In this document: one piece after another, positions 52,600 to 63,442 of the stretch
Position numbering within the stretch: the stretch's first letter is position 1
Layout: each line of letters opens with the position of its first letter
DNA from: Prorocentrum cordatum
Taxonomy: Eukaryota; Sar; Dinophyceae; Prorocentrales; Prorocentraceae
NCBI GenBank assembly: GCA_963575745.1
Contig: CAUYUJ010013969.1
Coordinates: 275,609 to 339,608 of the forward strand
Length of the DNA stretch: 64,000 bases
Reading direction: 5' to 3'
The notes under the pieces: model-generated
What the model saw: only the letters and a program-made list of their open reading frames with translations
Told to the model about the DNA's origin: nothing
Databases searched by the model: none
Made by a program: the position numbers and the translations under genes

Positions 52600-52728
52600 G
52601 GAAAAGGAGCCGGAGGAGGAGGACGAGGACGAGAAGGAGGGGGAGAAGGAGGAGGAGGAGGAAGAGGAGGAGGAGCACGAGGAGGAGGACGACGAGTAGG
52701 AGGAGGAGGGGGATGGGGAGGAGGACTA
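52600..52728. repeat. GGA/GGACGA purine microsatellite
   Basis: GGAGGA, GACGAG and GAAGGA mix; low complexity. Confidence 0.9.
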
Positions 52729-52921
52729 CGCGCCCACGGTGCCAAGATCATGTGCAGTGAGGAACGAGGCCCCCTTTGGCCCACAGAAGCGCCTGCGTGC
52801 ACGAGGAGGGCCAGAGGAACAACCATGGAAGGAGCTGAGGAACAAAGAGCCCCTTCCGAACCCAAACTGTTCCGTACTTCAGCGTCTTGCCTGTTTGTGT
52901 GAATGGCGACAGAAAGGAGGT

Positions 52922-53162
52922 TAGGCGCCCGAAGCATCCAGGATAACCCTGGTCCAGGAGAACACCGGTCTGGGCCCCCGACGCACGAACCAGGAGTTGC
53001 CCCTGGCCACGCCACCCCAAACCCCGATGACTCGGGAGTGGTCTGACGCCCGAAGTTTCCGGGCTAACTCCAGGCCGTGGCGACTCCATGCAGTTTGGGC
53101 CCTCGAGGCACGAATCAGGAGCTACCCCTGGCCACCCCTAGCCCTGATGATTCGGAGCTCTG
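52922..53162 (+). repeat. Tandem duplication, about 120 bp
   Basis: GCGCCCGAAGCATCCAGGAT through GCACGAACCAGGAGTTGCCC and CCTGGCCACGCCACCCCAAA, repeated as GACGCCCGAAGTTTCCGGGC through GCACGAATCAGGAGCTACCC and CCTGGCCACCCCTAGCCC. Confidence 0.8.
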
Positions 53163-53530
53163 AGAAGGGACGATGAAGGCTGCGAACTCGCTCTGCACAA
53201 CAGGCCGCACAGAACAACACGAGGGTAGCCTGGGGGCGGGCAGGCAGTTTGGCAAGTGCAGCAAAGACATAGAGATAACCGAAACATCTGACATCGTGGC
53301 TTTTATAAAGCGTTGCCCCCCCCAAAGTCTGGACACTCTTTCTGGGGACCAGCTTTTCGTTTCGAGTGGATTTCTCGACGGTCGTGGGGCCCAGTGAGGG
53401 GCCCTGAAGGAAGAAATTCGCCGGCCCAACGGGCCAGAGGCGTGCTAAGATCTCCGGTAACTGGTTAACAATTTTCTAGTTCGCGCGCGCGGGGCGGCCC
53501 CTGGGGGTCCCCGGACGAAAAGTACCCCGA
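53163..53530. other. Intergenic, no gene seen
   Basis: Mixed sequence. GAAACATCTGACATCGTGG at 53280 weakly resembles 20013-20030. Confidence 0.4.
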
Positions 53531-54245
53531 CCAGGTCCCGGCCGGTCCCCGGCCGGTCCCCGGCCGGGTCCCGGCCGGGTCCCGGCCGGGTCCCGGCCGG
53601 GTCCCGGCCGGGTCCCCCCGAGCGCTCCATGAGCGCACCAACAGGGCTCCGAGACGTCCCCGAGAGCCCCAAGAAAGGCCAAGAGGCCCCCAAGAGGCCC
53701 CCAAGATGGTACACGAGGGGTCCGACATGCCACAAGATCGCTCCAAGACGCCCAAGATAGCCCCCAGACGCCCCAAGAGGCCTCCAAGAGCACTCCCAAT
53801 AGGGCCCCCGGAGGCAAAAATCATTGTTTTTCCATAGGTTTTTGAGAGATTTTGGAGCTTCCACCTTTTCGGCTTCCCGACGCCCCAAGACGGCCCAAGA
53901 GGCCCCCAAGATCGCCCCAAGAGGGCCCAAGAGGCACCCAAGAGGGCCCCAAGATGGCCCAAGAGGGCTCGAAGACGGCCCAAGAAGCCTCCAAAACGGT
54001 CCAAGAGGGCCCCAAGAACGCCCCCAAAGGGGCCCCAGAGAGGGAACACGAAACAACATTTCGAGCCCTCGGCCCTAAGAAGCCCCTACGAGGCCCCTAA
54101 GAGGCCCCAAGAGGCCCCCACGGGGCCCTCAGGAGGCCCCCAAGAGTCCCCCAAGCGGCCCCAGGAGGCCCCCCAAATGCCCCCCCGAGCGCCCCAGGAG
54201 TCCCCCAAGCGGCCCCAGGAACCCCCAAAGCGCCGCATTGACACC
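53531..54245. repeat. CCCGGCCGGT repeat and CCCAAGAGGCC degenerate array
   Basis: About eight copies of GGTCCCGGCC at 53536-53612, then some 500 bases of degenerate 10-12 base units (GGCCCCAAGAGGCC, GCCCAAGATCGCCC) interrupted by a unique A/T-richer piece at 53815-53870. The opposite orientation of this unit occurs at 59270-59700. Confidence 0.8.
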
Positions 54246-55905
54246 AGGCCCTCGGGCAAACGGCAGACATGAGACTGTATGGGCCGGCGGAATGAGCGAA
54301 GCGATTAAATATAAAACAAACCAAACAAAACCGCCGTGATTAGTCTTCACGGCGCGAAGAAGTCTAGGAATCGGATCGCCACTCGTGCACGGGACGATTT
54401 GAGCTCCCCCCGAGCACTCTCGGCGAGTCGCAGGTGCAGGTAAGCATGCCAAGGCTGGGAAACCTCTGGGGGCCGACAGATGCATAGGAAAACGTTAGAA
54501 GAAAACTGACGAGAACACGAGGTCAGGTCCCTCCCTCGTGTCGGCGGCGAGCCCAGGGGGGAGTTAGAGGGGGCGGGCCTTCTCAGAAGGCTTGGAAGGC
54601 ACCTGGCCGTCTGAGAAGTCTTCTACGCCTTCTCCGAAGACATGGACAACTGCTCCGAAGGCCAGGGGGCTGACAAGAAGTCCCGCCGCCTTCTGAGGAA
54701 GCCTGCCCCTCTCACTACCTCCGCGGGGGGTTCACCGACGATCGTGGGAGGCGTGACTGGCGTGGGCACTCGTCGCAGTCGAAGATGCCGACGCGCCTGC
54801 TCTTTTGCGCCTGGGGAGCGGAGGGCGTGGCGGAGGGCGCACTGGCGGCGCTCGGGTGAGAGGACTGGTATAAGGAGCACGAAAAACTTTAACCAGACCA
54901 AGAAGAAGAGGGCGATCAACAGGGCGTGGTTCCCTGACCTCCTCGCGTCGGGGAAACATCACGACGGAGCATGCTTGACAGTGTTCGGCCTCCGAGGCCT
55001 TAGCTGGCTCCAGGACCTTCACAAGACTGTACTAGAGGTGAGAAGCCAGCGCCCTGTCCCACCGAGAAAGGCCGCGAGCCACTCGAGGGATGAGGGCGCT
55101 GGCCACGCGGCATCCCGAGTTCTGCTGTAGAGCCCCCCGGCCAGAGCGTAAGCTCATGGTCTTCACCATGATGGCACCAGCTTCTCTCGGCCGCGGCTTC
55201 CCACAGCAGACGCCCAGGTGCTTGCAGCGTGGCGTGAAGGTGCCCCAGGATACTTTAGACAGCTCTCGTGCCGCCAGCGATGAAAAGCTGGTTCCCACGT
55301 CGCCGGCGCCGTCGTCGGCGCCGTCGGCGCCGCCCAGCGCCACCGTCACCGCTGCCGGCACCATCTCCCTCAGCGCTAGCGTCGCGGCCGCCAGCGGCTG
55401 CACAAGGCGCGGGCAGTGGGTACCGCCAGCCCGCGCCGCGGCCTCGAGGGAAGGGATCCGGACCTCTTGGGGGACAACTTTTGGCATAGTCACGACGTCC
55501 GTGTCTGGGAGGGGAGGCCGACCCGAGACTAATCGGCGATCGAAATGAGTCGGATCGGCAGCAATCGGCAGCCAAGTCGGGAGAAGTCGAATCGGCAGAA
55601 ATCGGCAGGCTAATAGGCCTCCGTTGAGGAATCGGCATCCAAATAGGAATCCGGAGTCGAACAGAATCGGAATCGGATGACATCGACATCGAATCGAATC
55701 GAAGTGGAGGAATCGAAATCAGCCCTGTGTGGGCATTTCTTTGCCGGCTGTTCCATGTTTTCATGGACGTCGGAGCGTGTGGGGAAAACCAAGGCAGGCC
55801 CGCCCTTCGCCCAGGAGCGGCCTCTCCGCAAATGCACGTCTGCAATGCGCGCCGGCCGGGCCCCGCCCTTGCTGTCCATTGGATGATGCAACGGTGCGGA
55901 GGAGC
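54246..55905. other. Intergenic with unassigned open frames
   Basis: Two overlapping frames are the best coding candidates: plus 54642-55130 (162 codons) and minus 55493-55032 (153 codons, with a Cys-rich stretch CKHLGVCCGKP). Neither has a recognised domain, so both stay uncalled. AATCGGCA-like repeats at 55530-55720. Confidence 0.4.
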
Positions 55906-55909
55906 AGAA

Positions 55910-56735
55910 CTGTGAGCGCGTGTGTGCGCGCGTGTGTGTGTCTCGTGCGTCGAATGTCGTGCCGTGTGTCGCGTGTCGTGTGTCGTGTGTTGTGTGCTGT
56001 GTGCTGTAGGCTGTGTGTGTCGTGTGTGTCGTGTGTTGGCTTGTGTGCTGTGTTGTGTGTTGTGTGCTGTCTGTGTGTCGTGTGTCGTGTCATGTGTAGG
56101 TGTGTCGTATATCGTGTGTCGCGTGTCGTGTGTCGTGTCGAGAGTCGTGTGTCGTGTGTAGTGTCGTATGTTGTATGTTGCCTACTGTGTGCTGTGTGCA
56201 GTGTGCGGTGTGTTGCTGTGCTGTGCGTTGTGTTGTGTTGTGCGTGTGTGTGTGTGTGTTGTGGTTTGTGTTTTGTGTGGTGTGTGTGGGTGTGTGTTGT
56301 GTGATGTGTGATTTGTGTGTTCTGTGCTGTGGGGTGTGCTGTGGATCGTGTATTGTGTTTTGTGCTGTGTGATGTGTGTTGTGTGTTGTGTGTAGTGTGG
56401 TGTGTGGTGTGTTGTGTGTTCTGTGCTGTGTGCGTTGTGTGTTGTATGTGCTGCGTATTGCATATGTTGTGTGTTGTGTGTTGTGTGTTGTGTGTGCCTG
56501 TGTGGTGCGTGTTGTGTTGTGTTGTGTGATGTGCGTTGTGTGTTGCTTGTTGTTGGTTGTGTCGTGTGCTGTGTGTTGTGGTATGTGCTTTGTGCTGTGT
56601 GCGTTGTATGTGCCTCTGCATGTGTTGCATGCTGTGTGGTGTGTGTGTGCTGTGTTATGTGTCTGGTGTGTGCCTCTGTGTGTGTTGTGCGTGTTGTGTG
56701 TGTGGTGTATGTCTCTGTGTGTAAGAGGGCCTGTG
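55910..56735. repeat. TG-rich low-complexity tract
   Basis: About 820 bases of TGTGTCGTGTG, TGTGTTGTGTGC and TGTGTGTG variants. Cys/Val open frames on plus and His/Thr frames on minus are artefacts. Confidence 0.96.
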
Positions 56736-57451
56736 TGTGACTCTGAATGTGTATCTGAGCTGGCCCGAGCATGCGTACGATTGAGCGGAAAATGCCACAG
56801 GCTAGACGGCTACACAGCATTCAAGCACGTTGATTGAGGATATTATCGAGAATCTAGCAACCCTCTTGCAGTCGGGTGCCACATGCAACAATTGTAGCAA
56901 TGGCAGGCCGAGAGCTTCTCAACCGTTATCAAGATTCAGGTGCTTTTCGTGAGCCAACTATCGCAACGCGCAGAACTGGATCTTGACCCTCTACAGCAAT
57001 CCCCGACCTCCCCAAACATCCAACGTCGTGTTTGTATCACCGTGGCTGCGCAAAAATCTTCACGCATTCCAGGGGACCTGCTTTCATCTGGAATAATTTA
57101 TTTTGACGGTCCTGGTAAGCGCCCATGGAAGCCGGAAACTGCCAAAAATCCTCCGCCGTGATGGAGTTCCGGGTCCGTCTGGACCGCGGAAGCGAGGGCG
57201 CCTCCGGCACTTGCATTCCGCTCGGACGTCCATTCCCCGAGCATCTTTCGGTGTCGTGCTCTTCTCCGCTAGATGGCTCGAGATGCTACGAGATGGTTCA
57301 CGTTCTCTGGCGCTGGCTTTGCCTACGTAAGAAAAAACACGTCCGAGCGATGCCAGCGACAGGCGTGGGCAGGCCTCGTGTTCGAGACTGCTCAGCACTT
57401 GCTGGCTCCCGCAGCGGCCGAGCGCGCGGAGGGGGTGGCATCGCGGGGGGG
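56736..57451. other. Intergenic, no gene seen
   Basis: About 700 bases of mixed sequence. 57005-57030 matches 20002-20027 at 24 of 26 positions. No gene is recognised. Confidence 0.45.
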
Positions 57452-57869
57452 ATAGCACTATGTGGCTCCCATCGTGCTCGAGGACCACCTCCAAGAAATA
57501 ATTTCGAGCACGGATACATCTCAGGAAGGGAAAAAACACACAGACACAATGAATCGTCGATCCCACGGAAAATATGGAAAAACATGGGAAGTGGGGGGAA
57601 GACTAGAACCCAGAAAGTGTGGAAAAATCTGGGGCATCCTGGGATCTGTGTGTACTTCTTTGTGTGCCCCTGGGCCCCTTCAGCAGCCCCGCCACGCATC
57701 GCCCTCCCTGCCTCCCACGGCGGAGCCCTGCCCAGAAGAATATCGAAACGGTGTCGAACGAGTATCGCCTCCCAGGGCCGGACACGTGGAAGCCTTCAAG
57801 TTTCGGTATCTCCATGGTGCTTGAAGTTCTTCCTGGTGGTCAAGGCTAAAGTAGGTTAGAACATCATAA
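57452..57869 (+). repeat. Dispersed repeat R4, copy interrupted by R2
   Basis: Left half (to about 57511) matches 31060-31108: GGCTCCCATCG, GGACCAC and AGAAATAATTTCGAGCAC. Right half (from about 57737) matches 31127-31250: CGAACGAGTATCGCCTCCCA and GGTCAAGGCTAAAGTAGGTT. The 225 bases between hold R2 copy D in the opposite orientation. Confidence 0.82.
57519..57684 (-). repeat. Dispersed repeat R2, copy D (inside R4)
   Basis: Reverse-oriented R2: CACACAGACACAATGAATCG, then CGGAAAATATGGAAAAACAT, then GGGAAGTGGGGGGAAGAC, ending ACTTCTTTGTGTGCCCC. Confidence 0.85.
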
Positions 57870-58227
57870 GGCTAGCAGTGAAAGCATCGAGCCCGAAAGT
57901 GACCAGATCGCGTCGCTATTCGACGTCGCGGCGCTCTGCTTGGCCTTGCTCATGCGCCGTGGGGCACAGGGCCCAAGGCTCGTGTCCAACTGCGCACAGG
58001 CATTCGAATTAACGTGAAGACGGGCGGGCCTTAGCACGAGCTGGTCGGAACGCGAGTGAGTGTGAAGATGCAGAGGTCTGATCATGAACGTGCTGGAGTA
58101 GGGGTGCCTCGGTGTGAGCGCCTGGGTACGAGTGAGTCTGAATGAGACTGCGTATGGGCGTGAGCGCAAGGAGGAGGAGGAGGAGGACGACGCGCCTGCC
58201 CTCTCAAAGCGCGCGTTTACATGAGAG
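57870..58227. other. Intergenic, no gene seen
   Basis: About 360 bases. A short GGAGGAGGAGG run at 58170-58182. No recognised gene. Confidence 0.45.
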
Positions 58228-58640
58228 GCTCCACCAATCTGGGCGCGAACGGGCCTGTGCAAAACCTGCTGGTGGCTCCCATTGGGAGGCCCGATTGCGA
58301 TGGCTGCAACGTGGCGGCGAACACGTGGCTCCGAACAAAAAGGTCCCACACACAACGGGCGTTCTGTCTCGAGGTCTTCCCAATCTCGGCACGAACGGGT
58401 CAGTGTGATACCCCCTTGTGGCTTCCCCTTGGGGAGCCCGAGGGCGATACTTGCTACATCGCAGAGCTCATGCTGCGCTGCCGGACAGAAACTGGCGTTC
58501 TACTTCAAAACTCTTACCAATCTGGGCGCCTTCGGGCCCGTGAGATACATATCTGGTGGCTCCCCCCACTCTGCGAAGCACGCGTGCGATATTGGCTACA
58601 TCGGGGACATCAGTGGGCTACGAGAAGAGACGCATCGATC
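58228..58640 (+). repeat. Repeat R5, three copies
   Basis: Copies start at about 58230, 58376 and 58515: CCAATCTGGGCGCGAACGGG, then TGGTGGCTCCC..TTGGGAG, then GCCCGAGCGCGATGCCTGC and GACATCGC. A fourth copy lies at 63443-63537 and fragments at about 58660-58720 and 61262-61310. Confidence 0.75.
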
Positions 58641-59229
58641 CCCAAACGCCCGAAAAAAACAATGGGGGCCCGAGCGCGATGCCTGCGACATTGCGGTTAT
58701 CACGTGGCTATGAAAAGGAACGCGTCTACCACAGTGTATGTGTATATATAGATATACCAGAACCTCGCGCGCGCGTCGCACGAGCTTAGGTTCTAGCCGC
58801 GCCCAAGGAACTCGCATTGCAAGTTGCCATTCAGAAATTCATGGGCTATTCTGGAGTTTCGGAGGGTGGTAGGGGGACCCCCCGGCAATGAATTTGTGGG
58901 ATCCTGGCGACAATCCTGGGGCATCTTTAACGCTTCTTGCGCTTCTCTGGGTTCACCCGAGGACCGGCGGAGGAGAAAGAGGAACTGAGCAAAGAAGAGC
59001 GGTGCCCGAGTCTGGCTCGAAGTGCACACCACCAGGGCCAAACCATGGAGCATCGAAGGCTGGCCACACATCTGAAGCCAAACCACGTCGCAACGAAGGC
59101 AAGAGAGTCTATCTGGGTCACACCGGCACGGCCTAAAAATTTATGACTTTAGCTTCCCAGGGGCGTTATTGAGGAACTTTTGCTTCTGGCCACCAACACC
59201 AGTCGTTGGGCCGTCTTGAAGACTCCTTT
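58641..59229. other. Intergenic, no gene seen
   Basis: GTATATATAGATATACC palindrome at about 58741-58757. No recognised gene. Confidence 0.45.
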
Positions 59230-59710
59230 TTGACGCCTGCAAGAGATGTTGTCTTGGTAGCCTTTGAACCCGATCTTGGAAACGTCTTGGGCGCGTCCTG
59301 GGCCGTCTGAGACATCTCTTCGGGCCGTTCGGGGGGCCTTTTGGATGTTCTTGGGGCCCTCTTGGGACTGTCCTGGGGCCGTCATGAGCCGTACTGAGGC
59401 AGTCTTGGGGCCGTACTGGGCCCTTCTTGGGCCCATCGTGGGCCCTCTTGGGGTCTCTTTGGATCTCTTGGGTCGTCTTGCGCTCCCTCGGGTGCTCCTC
59501 TAGGCCATCTTGAAACCCTTTGGACGGCCTCTTGGGGCCCTCTTGAGCCGTCCTGGGCCCATGTTGGGCTCTCTGGGGTCTCTCATGGGCCGCTGTAGAG
59601 CGAACTCGGAGGTCGTAGAGGCCGACTTGGGGGCACGGCTCCCAAAGCCACCTCGAGTCAACCCCTGTTAGGGGCGCTCTTGGGGGCTTCTTTGGCAATC
59701 CTGGGGCCCT
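59230..59710. repeat. CTTGGGGCC degenerate array
   Basis: Degenerate 10-14 base units (GTCTTGGGGCCGT, CCTCTTGGGACTG, CTTGGGCCCATC). These are the complement of the unit at 53640-54240. A 288-codon minus-strand frame through it is repeat-driven. Confidence 0.75.
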
Positions 59711-60029
59711 GGGCCGTCTTGACGTCCTCTTGGAGCACTGTTTGGCTGTTCTCTGGCAATGTTGGCATGCTCTTTGGTTGCTTAAGGCTTTGCGATAATC
59801 CAATATTGCGAGCCTGCTGGAATCGTTCAAACACCTCAGTAAGATAGTTGATGCTTGCCTCCTGAAGCCATCTTGTGGGTCGTCTTGGGAGGCCCGTGGG
59901 GCGTCTAAGCACATGGTGGCCCGCCGAGGACGCCCCCCGAGTTCGGGTTCTGGACATCCCCCCCGTCTACCCCGTGTGAGAATTATGTCAAACACCACAC
60001 GCATGCGAATAAGAGTGATGGGGACGGGC

Positions 60030-60231
60030 GCGGGGTGGGTCGCGGGGATCGTGGGTGGGTCGCAAGTGGGTCGCGGGGGGGGCGGGCGGGGGGGTCGCGG
60101 GTGGGTCGCGGGTGGGTCGCGAGTGAGTCGCGGGCGGGTCGCGAGTGGGTCGCGGGTCCGGTTGCAAAAGGGACGACGACAACAATAAGAACAACATCAA
60201 CAACAACCACACCAACAACAACAACAACACT

Positions 60232-60278
<47 letters not shown>

Positions 60279-60336
60279 ACACAACAACAACAGCAACAAC
60301 AACAACAAGAGCAGCAGCAACAACAACAACACCAAC
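60030..60336. repeat. GGTGGGTCGC repeat and CAA microsatellite
   Basis: About twelve copies of the 10-base unit GGTGGGTCGC at 60045-60155, then CAA/CAACAAC at 60176-60336. Confidence 0.92.
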
Positions 60337-60599
60337 CTGAATCAACAACGAGCAATAGTAACTGACAACGCAACACAATCCGCACCGCAGAACTCAACTT
60401 CAGCCATGCACCCAGGGACAATCGTTTGGACCCCTCACTTTGACACATACCGTAGCACCCCGCAGATGCGGATAAGAGTGAGGGGGCGGTGGGGACGTCA
60501 GCAGTCAGCGAGATTTGGAGAAGCCCGCCGCAGGCGCCAAAGTTTCACAAATCATACAACGAGCCCGCCGCAGGCGCCGATGTTTTCGTTAAAACAATG

Positions 60600-60925
60600 T
60601 GGGTAGGTCGCGGGTGGGTGGAGAGTGGGTCGCAAGTGTGTCGCGGTTGGGTCGGTGTTCGGTCGTGGGTGGGTCGCTGGTGGGTCGCGGGGTGGGTCAC
60701 GGATGGGTCGCGGTGGGTCGCGGGTTGGTCGCGGGTGGGTCGCGGATGGGTCGCGGGGTGGGTCGCGGGTGGGTCGCGGGGAGGGTCGCGGGTGGGTCGC
60801 TGGTGGGTCGCGGGTGGGTCGCGGGGTGGGTCGCAAGATGGTCGCGGGTTGGGTCGCGGGTGGGTCGCGGGGTGGGTCGCGGGGTGGGTCGCGGGGTGGG
60901 TCGCGGGATGGGTCGCGGGGTGTGT
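60600..60925 (+). repeat. GGTGGGTCGCG minisatellite
   Basis: Some thirty copies of a 10-12 base unit. Same unit as 60045-60155. CTTGGG-type degenerate sequence follows to 61060. Confidence 0.94.
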
Positions 60926-61164
60926 TGCCTCGTGGGGCCATCTTGGGGATCCTCGTGGGAGGCTTTGGGCCGTCTTGAACCAGTTCGGCCGTCCTGAACC
61001 TGTCTTCGAAGTCTTGAGGCTCTCTTGGGTCGTTTTTGGGCTAGCCCTGTGGCGTCCTGGGCGCATTTTGGACCATCCATGGCCCGCGAGGACGCTCCCG
61101 AGGGCCCGGTCACCCCATGGAGGGTACAGGTCCCGACTCTGGATCACCCCCGTCTACTCCGACA

Positions 61165-61222
61165 TACACAAATGCGTATCTATCTATATATATGTGTATA
61201 TATATATATATATATGAACGCG
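61165..61222. repeat. (TA)n-rich microsatellite
   Basis: TATCTATATATATGTG then TATATATA. Confidence 0.9.
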
Positions 61223-61329
61223 TTATTCCTCAGAGGCCGTACCGCACAGGATGGGCCAGAGCGAAATCACCTGGAGGCCCACGGGGGATGGCTGCTACAT
61301 CGCGGTGGCTCTGAAAAAAAGTCCGCCCC

Positions 61330-61347
61330 CCCCCACACCACACACAA

Positions 61348-61378
<31 letters not shown>

Positions 61379-61756
61379 CACACACACGCACGCACGCACG
61401 CACGCACGCAGGCTCACACACGCACACACGCACACACGCACACACGCACACACGCACACACGCACACACGCACACACGCACACACGCACACACGCACACA
61501 CGCACACACGCACACACGCACACACGCACACACTCACACACGCACACACGCACACACGCACACGCGCACACGCGCACACGCGCACACGCGCACACGCGCA
61601 CACGCGCACACGCGCACACGCGCACACGCGCACACGCGCACACGCGCACACGCGCACACGCGCATACACGCATACACGCATACGCACACGCACACACACA
61701 CACACACCACACACACACACACACACACACCACACACACACCACACACACACACTT
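61330..61756. repeat. CA / CACACG / CACGCG microsatellite
   Basis: CACACA at the ends; the centre shifts from CACACACG (61415-61560) to CACACGCG (61560-61660). Confidence 0.96.
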
Positions 61757-61854
61757 GTTGGCGGTCGCGGCCGTGCGCGCAACATCGAGGCGGAGAAAGT
61801 CACCCAACAGTCACGCACACACAATCAATTATTCTGGCATGTGAATGCCGTGTT

Positions 61855-62302
61855 GTGGCACTGCCTTTGGTGGAACTCCCCACTGGGGCCCACGAACCGT
61901 GTGAGGGGTGCGACACAATGAGGCGGCACCGCCATACGAACCCCGCCGCTGGGGCCTTCAGTGGAGCTCCGTCTGGGGCAACGAACCGCGTGAGGGGTGC
62001 GCCAAAAAAAGGCAACGCCGCCATGTGGACCCTGACACTGGGGCCGTCGGCTGAGATCCACGAACCGTGCGATAGGTGCGCCAAAAAAGCGGCGCCGCCA
62101 GGTGGACCCTGCCACTGGGGCCTTCAATGGAGCTCCTTACGGGGACACAAGCCGTGTGAGGGGTGCGCCAAAGTGGAGCGGCGGCGCCATGTAGGCCCTT
62201 CCACTGGGGCCTTGGGTGGAGCTCCCTTCTGGGGCCACAAACCGTGAGGGGTGCGCCAAAATGGGGCGGCGGCGCCATGTGGACCCTGCCGCTGGGGCCT
62301 CG
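61855..62302 (+). repeat. Tandem 80-90 bp array, left part
   Basis: Five copies of GGCGCCGCCATGTGGACCCT, then GCCACTGGGGCCTTCGGTGG, then AGCTCC..., then CACGAACCGTGTGAGGGGTG and CGCCAAAA. The GTGAGGGGTGCG anchor is near 61901, 61989, 62069, 62154 and 62246. Confidence 0.9.
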
Positions 62303-63023
62303 TGCTTTTCACCTGCTGCGCGGCGCGCGCTGCGCCCCTGCTGGCACGTGGCTTGCGGCGGTCTTCCGCTCTCCTGCCGGTACGAGGCTTGCTCGGGAGA
62401 GGCGCGCGCTCACCCTCGATGGAGTGGCTCACTGGGTCGGCTCAGCAGGTGGCGAGGCGGCCCAACTCCGTCTGTGCTCCGACGAGAACTAGAAGGAGTG
62501 CAAGAAGGGCCTCCCGATCTCGCTGACCAGGCTCGGCACGGTCATGATCGAGTATGGTGGCATCCACTGCAGGAGGTGCCTCAGGTCGGCGTGGAACGAG
62601 AACGGCATCAGGAAGCCCCACTCGCACGCCTGCCATCAGAAAGCTCTCGCGCCCGACGTCGGCGGGGTCAAGAGGAAGCCAGCCGTGTCTGCGCTCCCTG
62701 CTGCGGGGCCTGTGGCCGTGGCGCTGGCAGCGGCGGCGAGCAGGAAGGAGGCCGAGTACCAGGAGCACGAGGGTGCTACCCCTTCTTTGCCCACGGCTCC
62801 GCGAGGCGACGGCATGACGTTGGGCTCGGGCGTCCAGGGCCTCGTGAGCGAGCACGAGAGCGTCAGTGGATACCGCGTCTGCAGGAGGTGCCACTGAAGC
62901 GCGAGGGAGATCAGAGACAAACCCAGGCAGCTCGGAAGATTGAGCTCGTCCGTAAGGGCCTGGACCCTAAGACTGGGCGTCCGCAGAAGCGTCTCGTGTC
63001 TCTTCTTTGACGAGGTTGGCTCG
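62303..63023 (+). pseudogene. Gene fragment with Cys/His motifs inserted in the tandem array
   Basis: Roughly 720 bases with coding character and strong G/C third positions. One frame (62495-62897) reads LPISLTRLGTVMIEYGGIHC then RRCLRSAWNENGIRKPHSHA and CHQ, an apparent zinc-binding C-x2-C ... H-x-H-x2-CH pattern, and near its end YRVCRRCH, a second C-x2-C. A different frame carries on from about 62895: KREGDQRQTQAARKIELVRK, with GLDPKTGRPQKRLVSLL before a stop at 63008-63010. An in-frame TAG lies just before 62495. Because of the frame change and stop, I read it as a broken or partial gene. The array resumes in phase on its far side. I do not recognise the family with certainty; it recalls Cys-rich modules of dinoflagellate-specific proteins. 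Confidence 0.5.
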
Positions 63024-63245
63024 TGCCGCTGGGACATTCGGTGGACCTCCCTGTGGGGCCACGAACCGCGTGAGGGGTACGCCAAAAAAAGGCCAGCGCC
63101 GCCGTGTGGACCCTGCCGCTGGGGCCTTCGGTGGAACTCCCTATAGGGCCACAAACCGTGTGAGGGGTGCGCCCAAAAAAGGCGGCGCCGCCATGTGGAC
63201 CCTGCCACTGGGGCCTTCGGTGGAGCTCCCTACATGGCCACGGAG
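63024..63245 (+). repeat. Tandem 80-90 bp array, right part
   Basis: Two to three more copies of the unit (anchors GTGAGGGGTRCGCC near 63070 and 63157), continuing the phase of the left part. Confidence 0.88.
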
Positions 63246-63317
63246 CGTTGCACTGGGTATGCCGAAGCACAGACATGCGGATGGCAGAGGCAGGGATAAG
63301 GAGAGACGAGCGAGAAG

Positions 63318-63357
63318 AGGAGGAGGAGGAGGAGGAGGAGGAGGAGGAGGAGGTGTG
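63318..63357. repeat. (GGA)n microsatellite
   Basis: GGA run of about 36 bases. Confidence 0.9.
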
Positions 63358-63442
63358 AGGAACGCGGGGCGCTGTCTCTTCAAAACGAGGACCCAACACC
63401 ACAGGACGGTTGGGAGAACAACTGATTGCTCGATATCGGAGG

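Noticed and set aside
54642-55493. Opposed frames of about 150-160 codons as genes
   Set aside because: They overlap on opposite strands, neither has a domain or a leader, and no choice between them is supported.
59141-60004. 287-codon minus-strand frame
   Set aside because: Most of it is the CTTGGGGCC degenerate array; no domain recognised.
61855-62302. CRISPR-like array
   Set aside because: Units are contiguous tandem copies with no unique spacers, and the genome is eukaryotic.
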